Source: Bacteroidota bacterium (GTDB lineage Bacteria > Bacteroidota > Bacteroidia > B-17B0 > Aurantibacillaceae). Taken from it: a DNA stretch of 64,000 bases. The stretch's first letter is position 1. Every line of letters begins with the position of its first letter. The stretch lies in contig JAJONO010000023.1 in the NCBI GenBank assembly GCA_021323535.1, forward strand, positions 38,046-102,045. Direction: 5' to 3'. Of the stretch, positions 52,201 to 61,312 are shown piece by piece. Position numbers and translations under genes: made by a program. Under the pieces are notes generated by a model. The model ran no database searches. It had not been told where the DNA came from and saw only the letters and a program-made list of their open reading frames with translations.

Positions 52201-53166
52201 GGAATTGTTTATCCAACCGTGTTTGATAAGGAACAGGATATTACCTGTCTTTTAAATGATCCAACTTCTTATGACGGCGTGGCCGGGCAGCCGTTTAAAT
52301 TTAAAATGCAGAAAAACATTCTTTATAAAGGAAAAGTGCAGGCAAAGAACGGCGATTTTTCTTTTACTTTTATTGTACCTAAAGATATTAGTTTTGCCTA
52401 CGGTCCTGGAAAAATAAGTTACTATGCCACTAACGGACTAACCGACGCTAATGGTTACTACAAAAATGTTGTTGTAGGAGGTGGAGCAAAAACAGCGCTG
52501 GTAGATAATGACGGTCCGCAGATAAGCATGTTCATGAACGATAAAAGCTTTGTGAACGGAGGAACCACCAACGAAAAACCGGTAATGTATGCTAACCTCA
52601 CCGACTCAAGTGGAATAAATGTTCTGGGCACAGGAATTGGTCATGATATTTCGGTGGTACTCGATCAAAATACAACAAAGCCGATCATTTTAAATGATTA
52701 CTATGAAGCGGCGCTCAACAGCTATCAGAGCGGTCGCGTTAGATATCCGTTTGATGAACTCCCTGAAGGCAACCATACTCTTACATTTAAAGTGTGGGAT
52801 ATTCAGAACAATTCGAACACGATAACCACCGATTTTGTGGTGGCACCAAGTGGAGAATTGGCCCTGAACCATGTATTAAATTACCCAAACCCGTTCAGCT
52901 CAAAAACGAAATTTTTCTTTGAACATAATCAGGCCTGTAACCCGTTGAAAGTAACTGTGCAGATATTTACCATCAGCGGAAAGGTTGTAAAAACCATACA
53001 AACCAATGTTACCTGTGAGGGATTCAGACCTGAAGGAATTGACTGGGATGGCAAAGATGATTTTGGCGATAAACTCGGAAGAGGGGTTTATATTTATAAG
53101 GTAGGCATCTTGAATACTGACAATAAAAAGGCAGAAAAAACAGAAAAATTAGTAATTTTAAATTAG
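49240..53166 (+). CDS. porU: T9SS sortase PorU (C25 peptidase family)
   Basis: A 1308-residue protein with a signal peptide (SILLVLFSNAFFA-Q). The N-terminal region (~20-530) is beta-rich. The gingipain-like C25 domain (~555-930) has YVLLVGDGSYDNK, the catalytic His811 in NYTGHGGEVG and Cys845 in TATCEFSRYDDP. The C-terminus carries a FlgD/sorting-like fold (LNYPNPFSSKTKFFFE, DGKDDFGDKLGRGVYIYKVG). PorU removes the sorting domain of T9SS substrates and attaches A-LPS in Porphyromonas. It is followed by porV after 49 bases, its usual partner. Confidence 0.95.
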   Translation: MTLLKNSILLVLFSNAFFAQKNAVLGPASGNMSSAVYSSNIIGVNTSDSSLVKVELKNAQYDALKGNLPYFLLSRKTAYNQTALPKLIIKKTELVTEKHASVIKKYYNKYLTANFELQSRSSISRGENLNHYRLFPLRLNAQGQVEELVDFDITWETTTNANRSFARQAAAFKSNSVLQSGTWYKIALTKTGIYKIDKNFLTTLGINVASIDPRKIRIYGNGGKAVPESNDAFRYDDLEENAIIVTGESDGVFNDNDYILFYGSDVNKWVKPSNTSVLKFTREKNYYADSSFYYINVDLGNGKRMVSQSSSSAPSNTSTATYDYYNFHENNLTNFIKSGRQFFGEYFDITNSFTFSFNDGNFVTGDTIRTEVVIAGRGATATMFTIVGNGINGFINTNGVNINSYLDPYADVQTSTLTALNNNPNVISLTVSKQTPGNIGWMDNIVVNARRNLNASKQFHFRDVRVAAPGNICNYSISNPTNATLELWNITDPINPYIQQYNTSSGSIDYKAAADSVIEYVVSPPNDFFTPVVCGKVANQNLHAIQQADYVIITHPLFTSYAQRMAVLHQQQEGLTYAIATTDQIYNEFSSGKQDASAIRDFIRMLYSRNIASQKQPKYVLLVGDGSYDNKSRDVVTNSNFIPTYESPFSLSLLQSTASDDFYALMDSGEGAGAENFGSVDIGIGRFSCRSASEVAAVVTKCENYYRKDPNFQISDSNIENCTVAAETPLGDWRNWVVFMGDDEDASVHTQQANTLSGIVQAGYPIFNLDKIYLDAYQRFSTPGGHRFPDASADLNKRIKKGALVFNYTGHGGEVGLTAERVLDVETINAWDNFNKLPLFVTATCEFSRYDDPSRTSAGEYCLINPKGGSIALLTTCRLAFSSTNFLLNTNLFTYLFKKLPDGSKPALGDIIRETKASLGQSIYFANFHLLGDPALKLAYPEQKIITSKINTSTVSPTSSDTLGALAKITISGFVADTMGNKLTNFNGIVYPTVFDKEQDITCLLNDPTSYDGVAGQPFKFKMQKNILYKGKVQAKNGDFSFTFIVPKDISFAYGPGKISYYATNGLTDANGYYKNVVVGGGAKTALVDNDGPQISMFMNDKSFVNGGTTNEKPVMYANLTDSSGINVLGTGIGHDISVVLDQNTTKPIILNDYYEAALNSYQSGRVRYPFDELPEGNHTLTFKVWDIQNNSNTITTDFVVAPSGELALNHVLNYPNPFSSKTKFFFEHNQACNPLKVTVQIFTISGKVVKTIQTNVTCEGFRPEGIDWDGKDDFGDKLGRGVYIYKVGILNTDNKKAEKTEKLVILN

Positions 53167-53215
53167 TACATTTACCCTTCCCAAAAAAAGGGGTTGTTAA
53201 ATAGAGAACTTGTTG

Positions 53216-54454
53216 ATGAAAAAAATCTTATTGATAGTTACTGGCGCTTTAATTGCAAAGAATTATAATGCTCAGATAAGCAGTCTTGCTTTGTCTGGCC
53301 AAACCATAAACCCGATCACCACAGCCGTACCTTTTCTTTTAATCAGTCCCGACAGTAAGCAAGGCGGGATGGGAGACGCTGGAGTTGCTACTGACCCTGA
53401 TGTCAATTCCACCCACTGGAACGGAAGTAAACTTGCTTTCGCGGAAAAAAAATTCGGTGTTGGCGTTACTGTTACTCCATGGCTCCGTAAACTTGTTCCC
53501 GATATCAATCTTTATTACCTCACCGGATATTACAAATTAAATAAGAACCAGGCTGCCACTGCTTCATTAAGATATTTCAGCCTTGGTAATATTGAACTTA
53601 CTAACGCAACCGGTGTTAAAACCGGTGATTTTAAACCAAACGAATTTGCAGTTGACCTCGGGTTTTCTCAAAAACTGAGTGAGAACTTTTCATTAGGAAT
53701 AGGCATGCGTTATATTAACTCCAGCATCAGCCGTGTGTTCTTTAACGGAAGCTCAGGAAACGCCGCGAGCACAGGCGCTGTGGATTTAACCATGTTTTAT
53801 AAAAGCAACAAATTTGACATGGGTAGCAAAAAAGGAACCGCTACTGCCGGGCTTGCATTTACCAACTTAGGCGCCAAGATCAAGTATTCAAACGATCAGA
53901 ACTTCATTCCAATGAACATGCGTTTCGGTGGCGGCTTAAAAACAGAAATGGATGAAACCAATACTATTGGTGTGTATCTCGACTTCAATAAACTGCTCGT
54001 ACCTACTCCACCGATTTATAAATACAAAGTTGATCCTGTTACCGGCGAACAAACCACTGAAGTGGAAATTGATCCTGTTACCGGAAAAAAAGTGATTGAT
54101 GCAGGCAAAGATCCTAATGTACCCGTTGCGCAGGGTATATTCCAGTCTTTCGGAGATGCTCCGGGAGGATTTAAAGAAGAAATGCAGGAATTTAATACAA
54201 GTGTTGGCTTAGAATACTGGTACAACAATGTATTCGCTGTAAGAACAGGATACTTTTATGAGCCAAAAACAAAAGGTTCGCGCCAGTTCTTTACCGTTGG
54301 TATAGGGGTTAAGTACAGCGTTATCAATATCGATGGTTCATTTCTTATTCCTACTCTCCTGAACAATCCGCTTCAGGGCGTTTACAGGATTTCACTCAGT
54401 TTCGAGTTCGATCCTGCTAAAAAAGACAAGGATCCGACAGCCATTCAGCCTTAA
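53216..54454 (+). CDS. porV: T9SS outer-membrane protein PorV (LptO)
   Basis: The ATG at 53216 gives 412 residues; the TTG six bases earlier is not needed. The signal peptide ends NYNA-Q. Family marks: TTAVPFLLISPDSKQGGMGD and AGVATDPDVNSTHWNGSKLA at the N-terminus, then a 14-strand barrel pattern (YYKLNKNQAATASLRYFSLG, NEFAVDLGFSQKLSENFSLG) ending FEFDPAKKDKDPTAIQP. An inserted repeat (DPVTGEQTTEVEIDPVTGKK, ~275-295) seems specific to this lineage. PorV shuttles T9SS substrates from the translocon to PorU. Confidence 0.95.
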   Translation: MKKILLIVTGALIAKNYNAQISSLALSGQTINPITTAVPFLLISPDSKQGGMGDAGVATDPDVNSTHWNGSKLAFAEKKFGVGVTVTPWLRKLVPDINLYYLTGYYKLNKNQAATASLRYFSLGNIELTNATGVKTGDFKPNEFAVDLGFSQKLSENFSLGIGMRYINSSISRVFFNGSSGNAASTGAVDLTMFYKSNKFDMGSKKGTATAGLAFTNLGAKIKYSNDQNFIPMNMRFGGGLKTEMDETNTIGVYLDFNKLLVPTPPIYKYKVDPVTGEQTTEVEIDPVTGKKVIDAGKDPNVPVAQGIFQSFGDAPGGFKEEMQEFNTSVGLEYWYNNVFAVRTGYFYEPKTKGSRQFFTVGIGVKYSVINIDGSFLIPTLLNNPLQGVYRISLSFEFDPAKKDKDPTAIQP

Positions 54455-54534
54455 ACCTCCTTTTTCACAGTCCTCTGTGCATAATTGAATTTACTTTAAA
54501 TCGGCATCAACGCCGTATTAAGGATATTTGTATT

Positions 54535-56190
54535 ATGCGTAAACACTTCTTCCTCCTTACTCTTCCCGTTTTGTTCATTGTTGGTTCCTGTAAAGACACG
54601 CAAAAAGAAACCGATGACCGTACCGTTTTCAGCTATAATGAAATGGCCGGTATTACCTCTCTTGATCCCGCTAATGCCATTAGTTTCGAAAATAAATGGC
54701 CGGTGAACCAATTGTTTAACGGCCTGGTGCAAATGGACGATAATCTGAATGTAATGCCTTCCATAGCTTACAAATTCAGCGTGAGCGACGATGGACACAC
54801 CTACACGTTCAATCTTCGCAACGATGTTTACTTTCATGACAACGCCTGCTTTGAAAATGGAAAAGGAAGAAAAGTAACCGCGAAAGATTTTGTATTTAGT
54901 TTCGATCGCCTTTTCGATGGAAGCATCAGCAGTGCCACATCGCTCTTAACCAACATCGACCGTTCCGAAAAAAACGCCTACAAGGGGTTTGAGGCCGTAA
55001 ATGATTCTACACTTAAAATTTATCTTAAAGAACCATTCAGTGCCTTTCTCAGCATTCTCACCATGCAGTTCTTCAGTGTAATTCCACATGAAGCTATCGA
55101 TCATTATAAATCCGATTTCAGAAGAAATCCAGTTGGAACAGGTCCGTTCACTTTCAAACTCTGGGAAGAAGGTACCAAGCTGATTTTGGTTAAGAACGAA
55201 AATTATTTTGAGAAGGACGAACAGGGAAGAAAGCTACCTTATCTCGACGCCGTTACTGTTTCATTTGTATCCGAACGCGAAACCGCTTTTATGGAACTGC
55301 TCAATGGAAAATTTGATATGATAAGCGGAGCCGACGCGTTTAATACCAACGAAGTCCTTGATCGTGAAGGAAACATTAAAGAAACGTACGCTAAAAAATT
55401 CTACCTGCAGAAACAGACATTCCTGAAAACAGATTATATAGGGTTTTTAATTGACGAGAAAATTCCTTCGGTCCAAAATTCTCCTGTGAGATTAAAAGCC
55501 ATTCGTAAGGCCATTAATTATGGTTTCGACAGAGTTAAGATGCTCAAACATCTACGCAGTAATATTGGTGAACCGGCGCAATCGGGATTTATTCCGAAGG
55601 GCATGAAAAGTTACGATCCTGAAAAAGTAAAAGGATACACTTATGATCCCGTTAAGGTAAAAGAACTGTTGGCCGAGGCCGGTTTCCCGGATGGCAAAGG
55701 TTTACCGGAAATTGTACTTCACGTTACAGATAATTATAAGGAGCAGGTACAGTTTATACAGTCGCAACTGGCTTTAAACAAAATAAAAGTTCAGATCGTT
55801 ATTGATAAACCCTCGGTGTTGAAACAGGCGGTTAACCGTTGCGAATACCTGCTTTTTAAAAAATCATGGGTTGGAGATTATGCCGACGAAGAAAATTTTA
55901 TGAGTCTTTTTTACAGCAAGAATTTCAGTCCGCAGGGCGTAAACTATTTCCATTATAAAAACCCTGAATTTGATCTCGCTTACGAAAAAGTTCAGAGGGA
56001 AACCAGCGACAGTATTAAAAAACAACTCTATCAGAAAATGGACCAGATGGTGGTTGATGACGCCCCGATCATTCCTCTTTTTTACGATGAGGTGATCCGT
56101 TTGGTAAATCATAATATTAAAGGACTGAGTACTAATCCCATGAATTTATTAAATTTGAAGACGGTTACTAAAGAAAAAGTCGCGCAGTAG
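54535..56190 (+). CDS. Extracellular solute-binding lipoprotein (peptide/nickel type, family 5)
   Basis: A 551-residue lipoprotein (VLFIVGSC, Cys ~19) of the SBP_bac_5 family: LDPANAISFENKWPVNQLFN, LVQMDDNLNVMPSIAYKFSV, YTFNLRNDVYFHDNACF, VTAKDFVFSFDRLFD and NPVGTGPFTFKLWEEGTKLI. Such proteins deliver peptides, nickel or similar ligands to an ABC transporter; no permease gene is adjacent, so the partner lies elsewhere. In Bacteroidota these lipoproteins often sit with DppBC genes. It is 80 bases after porV and 27 before the L,D-transpeptidase gene, so the last two are probably co-transcribed. Confidence 0.9.
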   Translation: MRKHFFLLTLPVLFIVGSCKDTQKETDDRTVFSYNEMAGITSLDPANAISFENKWPVNQLFNGLVQMDDNLNVMPSIAYKFSVSDDGHTYTFNLRNDVYFHDNACFENGKGRKVTAKDFVFSFDRLFDGSISSATSLLTNIDRSEKNAYKGFEAVNDSTLKIYLKEPFSAFLSILTMQFFSVIPHEAIDHYKSDFRRNPVGTGPFTFKLWEEGTKLILVKNENYFEKDEQGRKLPYLDAVTVSFVSERETAFMELLNGKFDMISGADAFNTNEVLDREGNIKETYAKKFYLQKQTFLKTDYIGFLIDEKIPSVQNSPVRLKAIRKAINYGFDRVKMLKHLRSNIGEPAQSGFIPKGMKSYDPEKVKGYTYDPVKVKELLAEAGFPDGKGLPEIVLHVTDNYKEQVQFIQSQLALNKIKVQIVIDKPSVLKQAVNRCEYLLFKKSWVGDYADEENFMSLFYSKNFSPQGVNYFHYKNPEFDLAYEKVQRETSDSIKKQLYQKMDQMVVDDAPIIPLFYDEVIRLVNHNIKGLSTNPMNLLNLKTVTKEKVAQ

Positions 56191-56217
56191 GTTCCGCGAG
56201 TAAAGAGGTAAGATTTC

Positions 56218-57924
56218 TTGAAAAAACTTTTTATAATGCTTTTTTGCATGACAGTTATAGTGTCGTGTAAAGAAGATCATATTTCTGAAATTAAACAGGT
56301 AGAAGTTAAAGCGCCGCAAAACGTTAATGAAGAAGCCATGAAACTCATGGACAAAGCATTGAAAAACACCATTGGTGATTCACTTTTGGTTTTAAATTCT
56401 GACACACTTATCACCTGGCCCTTTTTCAAAAAAATACGCGACGTGAAGACGCTTTTGTTTTCTGATAAAGGCAAGCTTACTCCACTGGGAGATTCGCTAC
56501 TATACATTCTTAAAAACGGTCGTATTTATGGTTTACTGCCATTTGATTACCATGCCCAGAAAATTGATGTGCTTGCCAGGAATTTTTACGATAAAAAGGA
56601 AGACGCTTATAATGTAACCAATGTAGTTGAAGCCGAAATGCTTTTAACCGACGCCTATTTAAAATTTGGCGCTCATCTTAATAAAGGAAGATTAAATCCG
56701 GATACCATGTTACTGGAATGGAACCCACGAAAACTAGACACGAACTGGACAAGCATTTTAAAATCCGGAATTGATACAAGGCAGCCGCGTAAAGCGCTCG
56801 ATTCTCTTGAGCCAACACATAAAGGATATCATTTTTTAAAGCGGGCGCTGGCAAATTATATTGCGGAAAATGAAAAAACAAACTGGGATACCATTTCATT
56901 TAAAAACGTGCTGGACACTTTAAAACTAAAAGCAGATCTGAGGCAACGTTTAATTAATACGGGCGATTACAATGATAGCCTGAAGGCCAACGACAGCATT
57001 AAACTGGCCACGGCTTTAAAATCCTTCCAGAAAAAAATGAATCTGGACCCTGACGGCAAACTTGGGAAATACACCAAACAGGCTCTTGGTCTGAGTAAGG
57101 AATTAACCATACGCCAGATGGAAATGGCACTGGAGCGCTGGCGCTGGGAACCAAAAAAATATCCGGAGCGTTACGCTATTGTAAATATTCCGTCGGCCGA
57201 AATAAATGTGTGGGAATGGGATAAAAAACAAAAACTGGATACGCTTGTTCTCAACAGCCGTGTTGTAGTTGGTAAACCTGAAAATCAAACGCCATTACTC
57301 AGAAGCAAGATCAACTTCATGCTCGTTTATCCGTACTGGAACGTTCCTTACAGCATTGCCTGGAAAGAAATTCTTCCAATGGTAAAACGCGATACCAATT
57401 ATCTTCATAAACATAATTTTGAAGTCATTAACGGAAAAGGAGAAGTGGTTACCGATCTGAGCACATTAAACTGGAAACGTTATAATAAAGATTATTTGCC
57501 GGTAAAATTCCGCCAGCGTATCGGCGACGAAAACAGTCTCGGTATCTGTAAATTTAATTTCAACAATAAATACGGTGTTTACCTGCATGACACCAATAGT
57601 AAACGTTACTTTAAAACACTGTATCGCTGGCAAAGTCACGGTTGTATTCGTCTTGAAAAATTTGTTGAGATGGCCCGTTTCTTAATTCGTGATGACACGC
57701 TCAAACTTCCTTATGATACATTGAATGTTTATTTCGCGAGACAGAAACAGGAAAAGATAAACATGAGAAAACCATTGCCGATTTATGTACGGTATTATAC
57801 TGCGAGTGCCGATAGTGAGCTTCATTTAAATATCAATATTGATATTTACCGTCATGATGAAAAGATGATGAAGATGATTTACGCCAAAGCAAATAAAGCA
57901 TCAGCCGGCGCTCCTAAAAAGTAA
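56218..57924 (+). CDS. L,D-transpeptidase with peptidoglycan-binding domain
   Basis: A 568-residue lipoprotein (FCMTVIVSC, Cys17) of the YcbB/LdtD-like type. Order: scaffold domain (~85-250), PG_binding_1 repeat (LKSFQKKMNLDPDGKLGKYT, ~267-290) and YkuD catalytic domain (~318-500) with SHGCIRLE (His474, Cys476). The enzyme makes 3-3 cross-links in peptidoglycan or attaches proteins to it. The TTG start at 56218 is preferred because it yields the Lys-Lys n-region; the next ATG (56236) shortens the signal. Its 3' end overlaps that of the convergent flippase gene by 24 bases. Confidence 0.92.
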   Translation: MKKLFIMLFCMTVIVSCKEDHISEIKQVEVKAPQNVNEEAMKLMDKALKNTIGDSLLVLNSDTLITWPFFKKIRDVKTLLFSDKGKLTPLGDSLLYILKNGRIYGLLPFDYHAQKIDVLARNFYDKKEDAYNVTNVVEAEMLLTDAYLKFGAHLNKGRLNPDTMLLEWNPRKLDTNWTSILKSGIDTRQPRKALDSLEPTHKGYHFLKRALANYIAENEKTNWDTISFKNVLDTLKLKADLRQRLINTGDYNDSLKANDSIKLATALKSFQKKMNLDPDGKLGKYTKQALGLSKELTIRQMEMALERWRWEPKKYPERYAIVNIPSAEINVWEWDKKQKLDTLVLNSRVVVGKPENQTPLLRSKINFMLVYPYWNVPYSIAWKEILPMVKRDTNYLHKHNFEVINGKGEVVTDLSTLNWKRYNKDYLPVKFRQRIGDENSLGICKFNFNNKYGVYLHDTNSKRYFKTLYRWQSHGCIRLEKFVEMARFLIRDDTLKLPYDTLNVYFARQKQEKINMRKPLPIYVRYYTASADSELHLNINIDIYRHDEKMMKMIYAKANKASAGAPKK

Positions 57925-59151
57925 TTCTTTCAGATTTTTATAATCTTCTTTTACAGAAAAAACATCTTTCAGTGTAAGTTTATTCTGTATAAAATAAGCT
58001 ATACCAAGACTTACAGATAAGACAGAAAATGAAATATCGGCCGATATAGCGGCGCCGGTAAGTCTGTATTTTCCAATGAGCGCGTGCGACAGGATCATGG
58101 CGCAGACAAATCCCAGCGAATTGCATAAGAGAATAGTTTTGAGTTTTCCTGTGGCTGAAAAATAATGACTCAGAATTCCCGCGAAACTCAACATTAAAAT
58201 CCCCGGTGAATACATGAGCATTACTTTTTTAATATTCACAAAACCCTCGCTCAGAAGAAAAATAAAAAACGATTCAGGAATCACTGCAATGATCAGGACG
58301 CAAAAAACACTAGCTATAAAACAGGCTTTAGCGAGACTCACCGTCATTTTACGACTGCGATCATTATCGCCGTCATTTGCTACTTTAGAAAGTAATACAG
58401 GCGCGATTCCATTTGAAATAATAAGTACCGATTCAATCAATGAAGAAGCTGAAGAATATAAACCAACATCTGCATCATTTTCGAGAAGATAATAACTGTA
58501 ACGGTTACACAACAACGACATTAATACAGCTATCTGACATAAGAATCCGTTAACCATGATAGGTTTTAATCTGAATGGTTTGCCGGTAGGTTCTTTCCCC
58601 AGGAGATTGATAACCACGAAAAGAGAAACCAGGGAAGCGAGGACAAAAGAAAAGAACAGGGGCCAGATGTAAGCTTCAAAAGTGCCTATCTTAAGAAAGT
58701 AAGTGGCTACTACAATTCCGATAAGCAACAATAAAGGCTGTACAAGATTAAGAAAATTGTACATCGCTATTTTTTCTTTTCCAAGAATAAGAACACAATT
58801 GAATGTATTCAAAATCACAATGAACGAAATTACAAAGCTGAGATATTCGAAACCAGGAACATGTTTTTTAATAACGTAAAAAACAGAATTGCTGAGTGTA
58901 CAGGATAAAAGTGTGTAAACCACTCCGACAAGAAATATTTTTTTCAAGTCGAATTTCGGAACGAAATATACGAGTGTATATCCGGTAAAAATATCGTTCA
59001 CGATCTGGATAATAGAAATATTAAGAATAAGAATCCCGATTTCTCCTCTTGAAGAAACACCCAGGTAATGCGAAGAAACAATAAGGATAAGAAAATTGAT
59101 AATTGCCACTAAACCCTTGGCGAATAAGCTCTGAACGATGTTTTTGAACAT
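57901..59151 (-). CDS. Polysaccharide flippase-like membrane protein (MOP superfamily)
   Basis: A 416-residue protein with about 12 membrane segments, starting FKNIVQSLFAKGLVAIINFL and SHYLGVSSRGEIGILILNIS, the opening typical of Wzx-type lipid-linked oligosaccharide flippases (VSSRGEIG resembles the family LGxxxyG motif). Later LYSSASSLIESVLIISNGIA and VLLSKVAND also fit. It lacks polysaccharide genes around it, so the role is uncertain: O-antigen, capsule or lipid flipping. The gene is convergent with and overlaps the L,D-transpeptidase. Confidence 0.8.
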   Translation of the reverse strand: MFKNIVQSLFAKGLVAIINFLILIVSSHYLGVSSRGEIGILILNISIIQIVNDIFTGYTLVYFVPKFDLKKIFLVGVVYTLLSCTLSNSVFYVIKKHVPGFEYLSFVISFIVILNTFNCVLILGKEKIAMYNFLNLVQPLLLLIGIVVATYFLKIGTFEAYIWPLFFSFVLASLVSLFVVINLLGKEPTGKPFRLKPIMVNGFLCQIAVLMSLLCNRYSYYLLENDADVGLYSSASSLIESVLIISNGIAPVLLSKVANDGDNDRSRKMTVSLAKACFIASVFCVLIIAVIPESFFIFLLSEGFVNIKKVMLMYSPGILMLSFAGILSHYFSATGKLKTILLCNSLGFVCAMILSHALIGKYRLTGAAISADISFSVLSVSLGIAYFIQNKLTLKDVFSVKEDYKNLKELLFRSAG

Positions 59152-59202
59152 ACCTGTAGCGGGTTTAATATTAATTAACGTTTTTAAAGAAGATTTGTTG
59201 TG

Positions 59203-59610
59203 TTACCATACAAAGGTTAAAACCTGCTTCAGATCAGGGTGCAGGCTTTTAGCCACAGGGCAGGTATGAGCAGTGTTTTCATAAATTTTTTTCTCTTTAT
59301 CCGTGTAATTATTTTTCGGAAAAGTGAGTTTTACATGTATCTCCCCTACTCTTCTGGGCTCCTGGTACATGATCTTGGTTACTTCAGCAACAACACCCTC
59401 AATGTTTGTCATTCCATCATTCTGAGCTTTTATACCCATAACGGTAAGCATGCAGTTTGCCAACGAAGTGGCCATAAGATCTGTTGGGGAAAAGGCTTCC
59501 CCTTTGCCGTGATTATCTACCGGGGCATCGGTAACAATTTTACTTTTACTGGCCTCGTGAACGGCTTCTGTCCTCAGTCCGCCCAGGTATTTTATAGTGC
59601 TTGTTGCCAT
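59203..59610 (-). CDS. OsmC-family peroxidase-like protein
   Basis: A 135-residue OsmC/Ohr-fold protein. The two redox cysteines are Cys53 (SLANCMLTVMG) and Cys117 (HTCPVAKSL), with FSPTDLMATSL before the first. OsmC proteins reduce organic hydroperoxides. Small, cytosolic, monocistronic, just downstream of the flippase-like gene on the same strand. The HTCPV context points to the YhfA/OsmC subgroup rather than Ohr, as Ohr has a CPYSxA context. Confidence 0.88.
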   Translation of the reverse strand: MATSTIKYLGGLRTEAVHEASKSKIVTDAPVDNHGKGEAFSPTDLMATSLANCMLTVMGIKAQNDGMTNIEGVVAEVTKIMYQEPRRVGEIHVKLTFPKNNYTDKEKKIYENTAHTCPVAKSLHPDLKQVLTFVW

Positions 59611-59666
59611 GGCATTTCTTTTTACAAATGTAGGATTATAGCTTATAAATCGTTAATTTTGTTATA

Positions 59667-60437
59667 ATGTTTAAGAAGTTTTATTTAGTTCTTTTTGCCC
59701 TTTCTGTATCGTGCGTTTTAACCGCACAGGATCAGAAAAATATTTTTGCGGGTACAGAAGAAGGAAGCACTCTAAACATTCTTTACAGAAACGACGCCAC
59801 CGGAAAAATTTACGCCAACACCAGAGGCCTTGGCGTTTCTTACAAACGCGGAAAACACGTTACCGGAAAAACACGTTCGTTCTACGAAGTGGATATTCAG
59901 AGTTTAAAGCATCCCAAAGAGATTAAAGTTTCAGGAACTGCCGAGAGTCGTAAACGTTTTGTTTATGGAAAGCTCAATTCAGTTTTTCTGTTACGTGGTG
60001 CTGTTGGTATGCAGAATGAAATTTATCAGAAGGCAGATAACAAAGCGGTTGCTGTACGTGTACAATATTCATTAGGACCAACGCTTGGGTTAGCGAAGCC
60101 ATATTATGTTCAGGTGTACAGAAGCCCGAGCGTTAACAACGGACAAAGCCGCACTGAAGACGTTCGTTTCAATGAAGATAATTTCACGCAGGACAGTGTG
60201 ATCGGAAAAGGAGTTTTCTCGAAGGGAATAGCGGAAACTGTTGTTTATCCCGCTGTCACCGGAAAATTAAATCTGAGCTTTGAATACGCTCCGTTCTCCA
60301 ATATAATCCGCGCTATTGAAACCGGCATAACCGTAGATTATTTTCCAAAAGCATTACCAATCATGGCCCGCAACCCGGCCGAAAATATTATCATCACCTT
60401 ACACGTAGGATTTGTGTTTGGAAGAAAGTGGATTTAA
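59667..60437 (+). CDS. Outer-membrane or periplasmic beta-barrel-like protein
   Basis: A 256-residue secreted protein (signal [14 protein letters not shown]) with alternating beta strands ([40 protein letters not shown]) and the C-terminal aromatic/Arg end FVFGRKWI typical of outer-membrane barrels. I do not recognise a named family. The stop is one base from the lipA ATG, so the two are probably co-transcribed. Confidence 0.65.
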   Translation: MFKKFYLVLFALSVSCVLTAQDQKNIFAGTEEGSTLNILYRNDATGKIYANTRGLGVSYKRGKHVTGKTRSFYEVDIQSLKHPKEIKVSGTAESRKRFVYGKLNSVFLLRGAVGMQNEIYQKADNKAVAVRVQYSLGPTLGLAKPYYVQVYRSPSVNNGQSRTEDVRFNEDNFTQDSVIGKGVFSKGIAETVVYPAVTGKLNLSFEYAPFSNIIRAIETGITVDYFPKALPIMARNPAENIIITLHVGFVFGRKWI

Positions 60438-60438
60438 A

Positions 60439-61302
60439 ATGGAACTCACCCCAGAAATTCAAAAAGTAAAAAAACCGGACTGGCTCCGCGTTAAATTACC
60501 AATAGGCGAAGAATATCTTAAGGTTCGTAAGATTGTTGGAGAACACAAACTTCACACCATCTGCGAAAGCGGAAATTGTCCTAATATGGGTGAATGCTGG
60601 GGAGCAGGAACCGCTACCTTCATGATCCTCGGAAACATCTGTACACGCAGTTGCGGTTTTTGCGCTGTGGCTACAGGCAAACCAAAACCTGCAGACTGGG
60701 ATGAGCCAAAACGTGTTGCCAACTCCGTAAAATTAATGGGCGTTAAACACTGTGTGATTACCAGTGTTGATCGCGACGATCTTAAAGACGGAGGTTCTAT
60801 CATCTGGGCAGAAACTATAAAAGCTATTCGCGAAATAAGTCCAGAAACAAAATTTGAATGCCTTATTCCTGATTTTGCAGGTAAGTGGGAAAACCTTCAA
60901 CGCATCATTGACGTAAAGCCTGATATCGTTTCTCACAACATTGAAACTGTTCGTCGTTTAACGGCGCAAGTACGTATCCAGGCAAAATACGATCGCAGCC
61001 TTGAGGTTTTAAAACGCCTCGATGAACAAGATGTAAAAACAAAATGTGGTGTGATGCTTGGACTCGGTGAAACCGAAGAAGAAATTTACGAAACCATAGA
61101 TGATCTTGCCAATGTAAAATGTGATGTTCTTACATTGGGACAATATTTACAACCAACTCCGAAACATCTTCCCGTAGCGCGTTTTGTGCACCCTGATGAT
61201 TTCAAAAAATATAAAGAATACGCGCTCTCAAAAGGATTCAGATATGTTGAGAGTGGCCCGCTGGTGAGATCGTCTTATCATGCGGAGAAACACATTTTTT
61301 AG
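60439..61302 (+). CDS. lipA: Lipoyl synthase
   Basis: The ATG at 60439 gives 287 residues. A radical-SAM lipoyl synthase with the auxiliary cluster cysteines Cys42, Cys47 and Cys53 ([12 protein letters not shown]) and the SAM cluster Cys68, Cys72, Cys75 (CTRSCGFC). [15 protein letters not shown] and the C-terminal serine motif VRSSYHAEK complete the signature. It inserts two sulfurs into protein-bound octanoyl groups. An upstream in-frame ATG inside the previous gene (60412) is rejected because it would overlap by 26 bases and the family starts here. Confidence 0.97.
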   Translation: MELTPEIQKVKKPDWLRVKLPIGEEYLKVRKIVGEHKLHTICESGNCPNMGECWGAGTATFMILGNICTRSCGFCAVATGKPKPADWDEPKRVANSVKLMGVKHCVITSVDRDDLKDGGSIIWAETIKAIREISPETKFECLIPDFAGKWENLQRIIDVKPDIVSHNIETVRRLTAQVRIQAKYDRSLEVLKRLDEQDVKTKCGVMLGLGETEEEIYETIDDLANVKCDVLTLGQYLQPTPKHLPVARFVHPDDFKKYKEYALSKGFRYVESGPLVRSSYHAEKHIF

Positions 61303-61312
61303 TTCTTTTGTG

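Noticed and set aside
53040..53166. PorU C-terminus as a T9SS cargo sorting domain
   Set aside because: It resembles FlgD/sorting folds, but PorU is the sortase itself and keeps this domain, so it was not counted as cargo.
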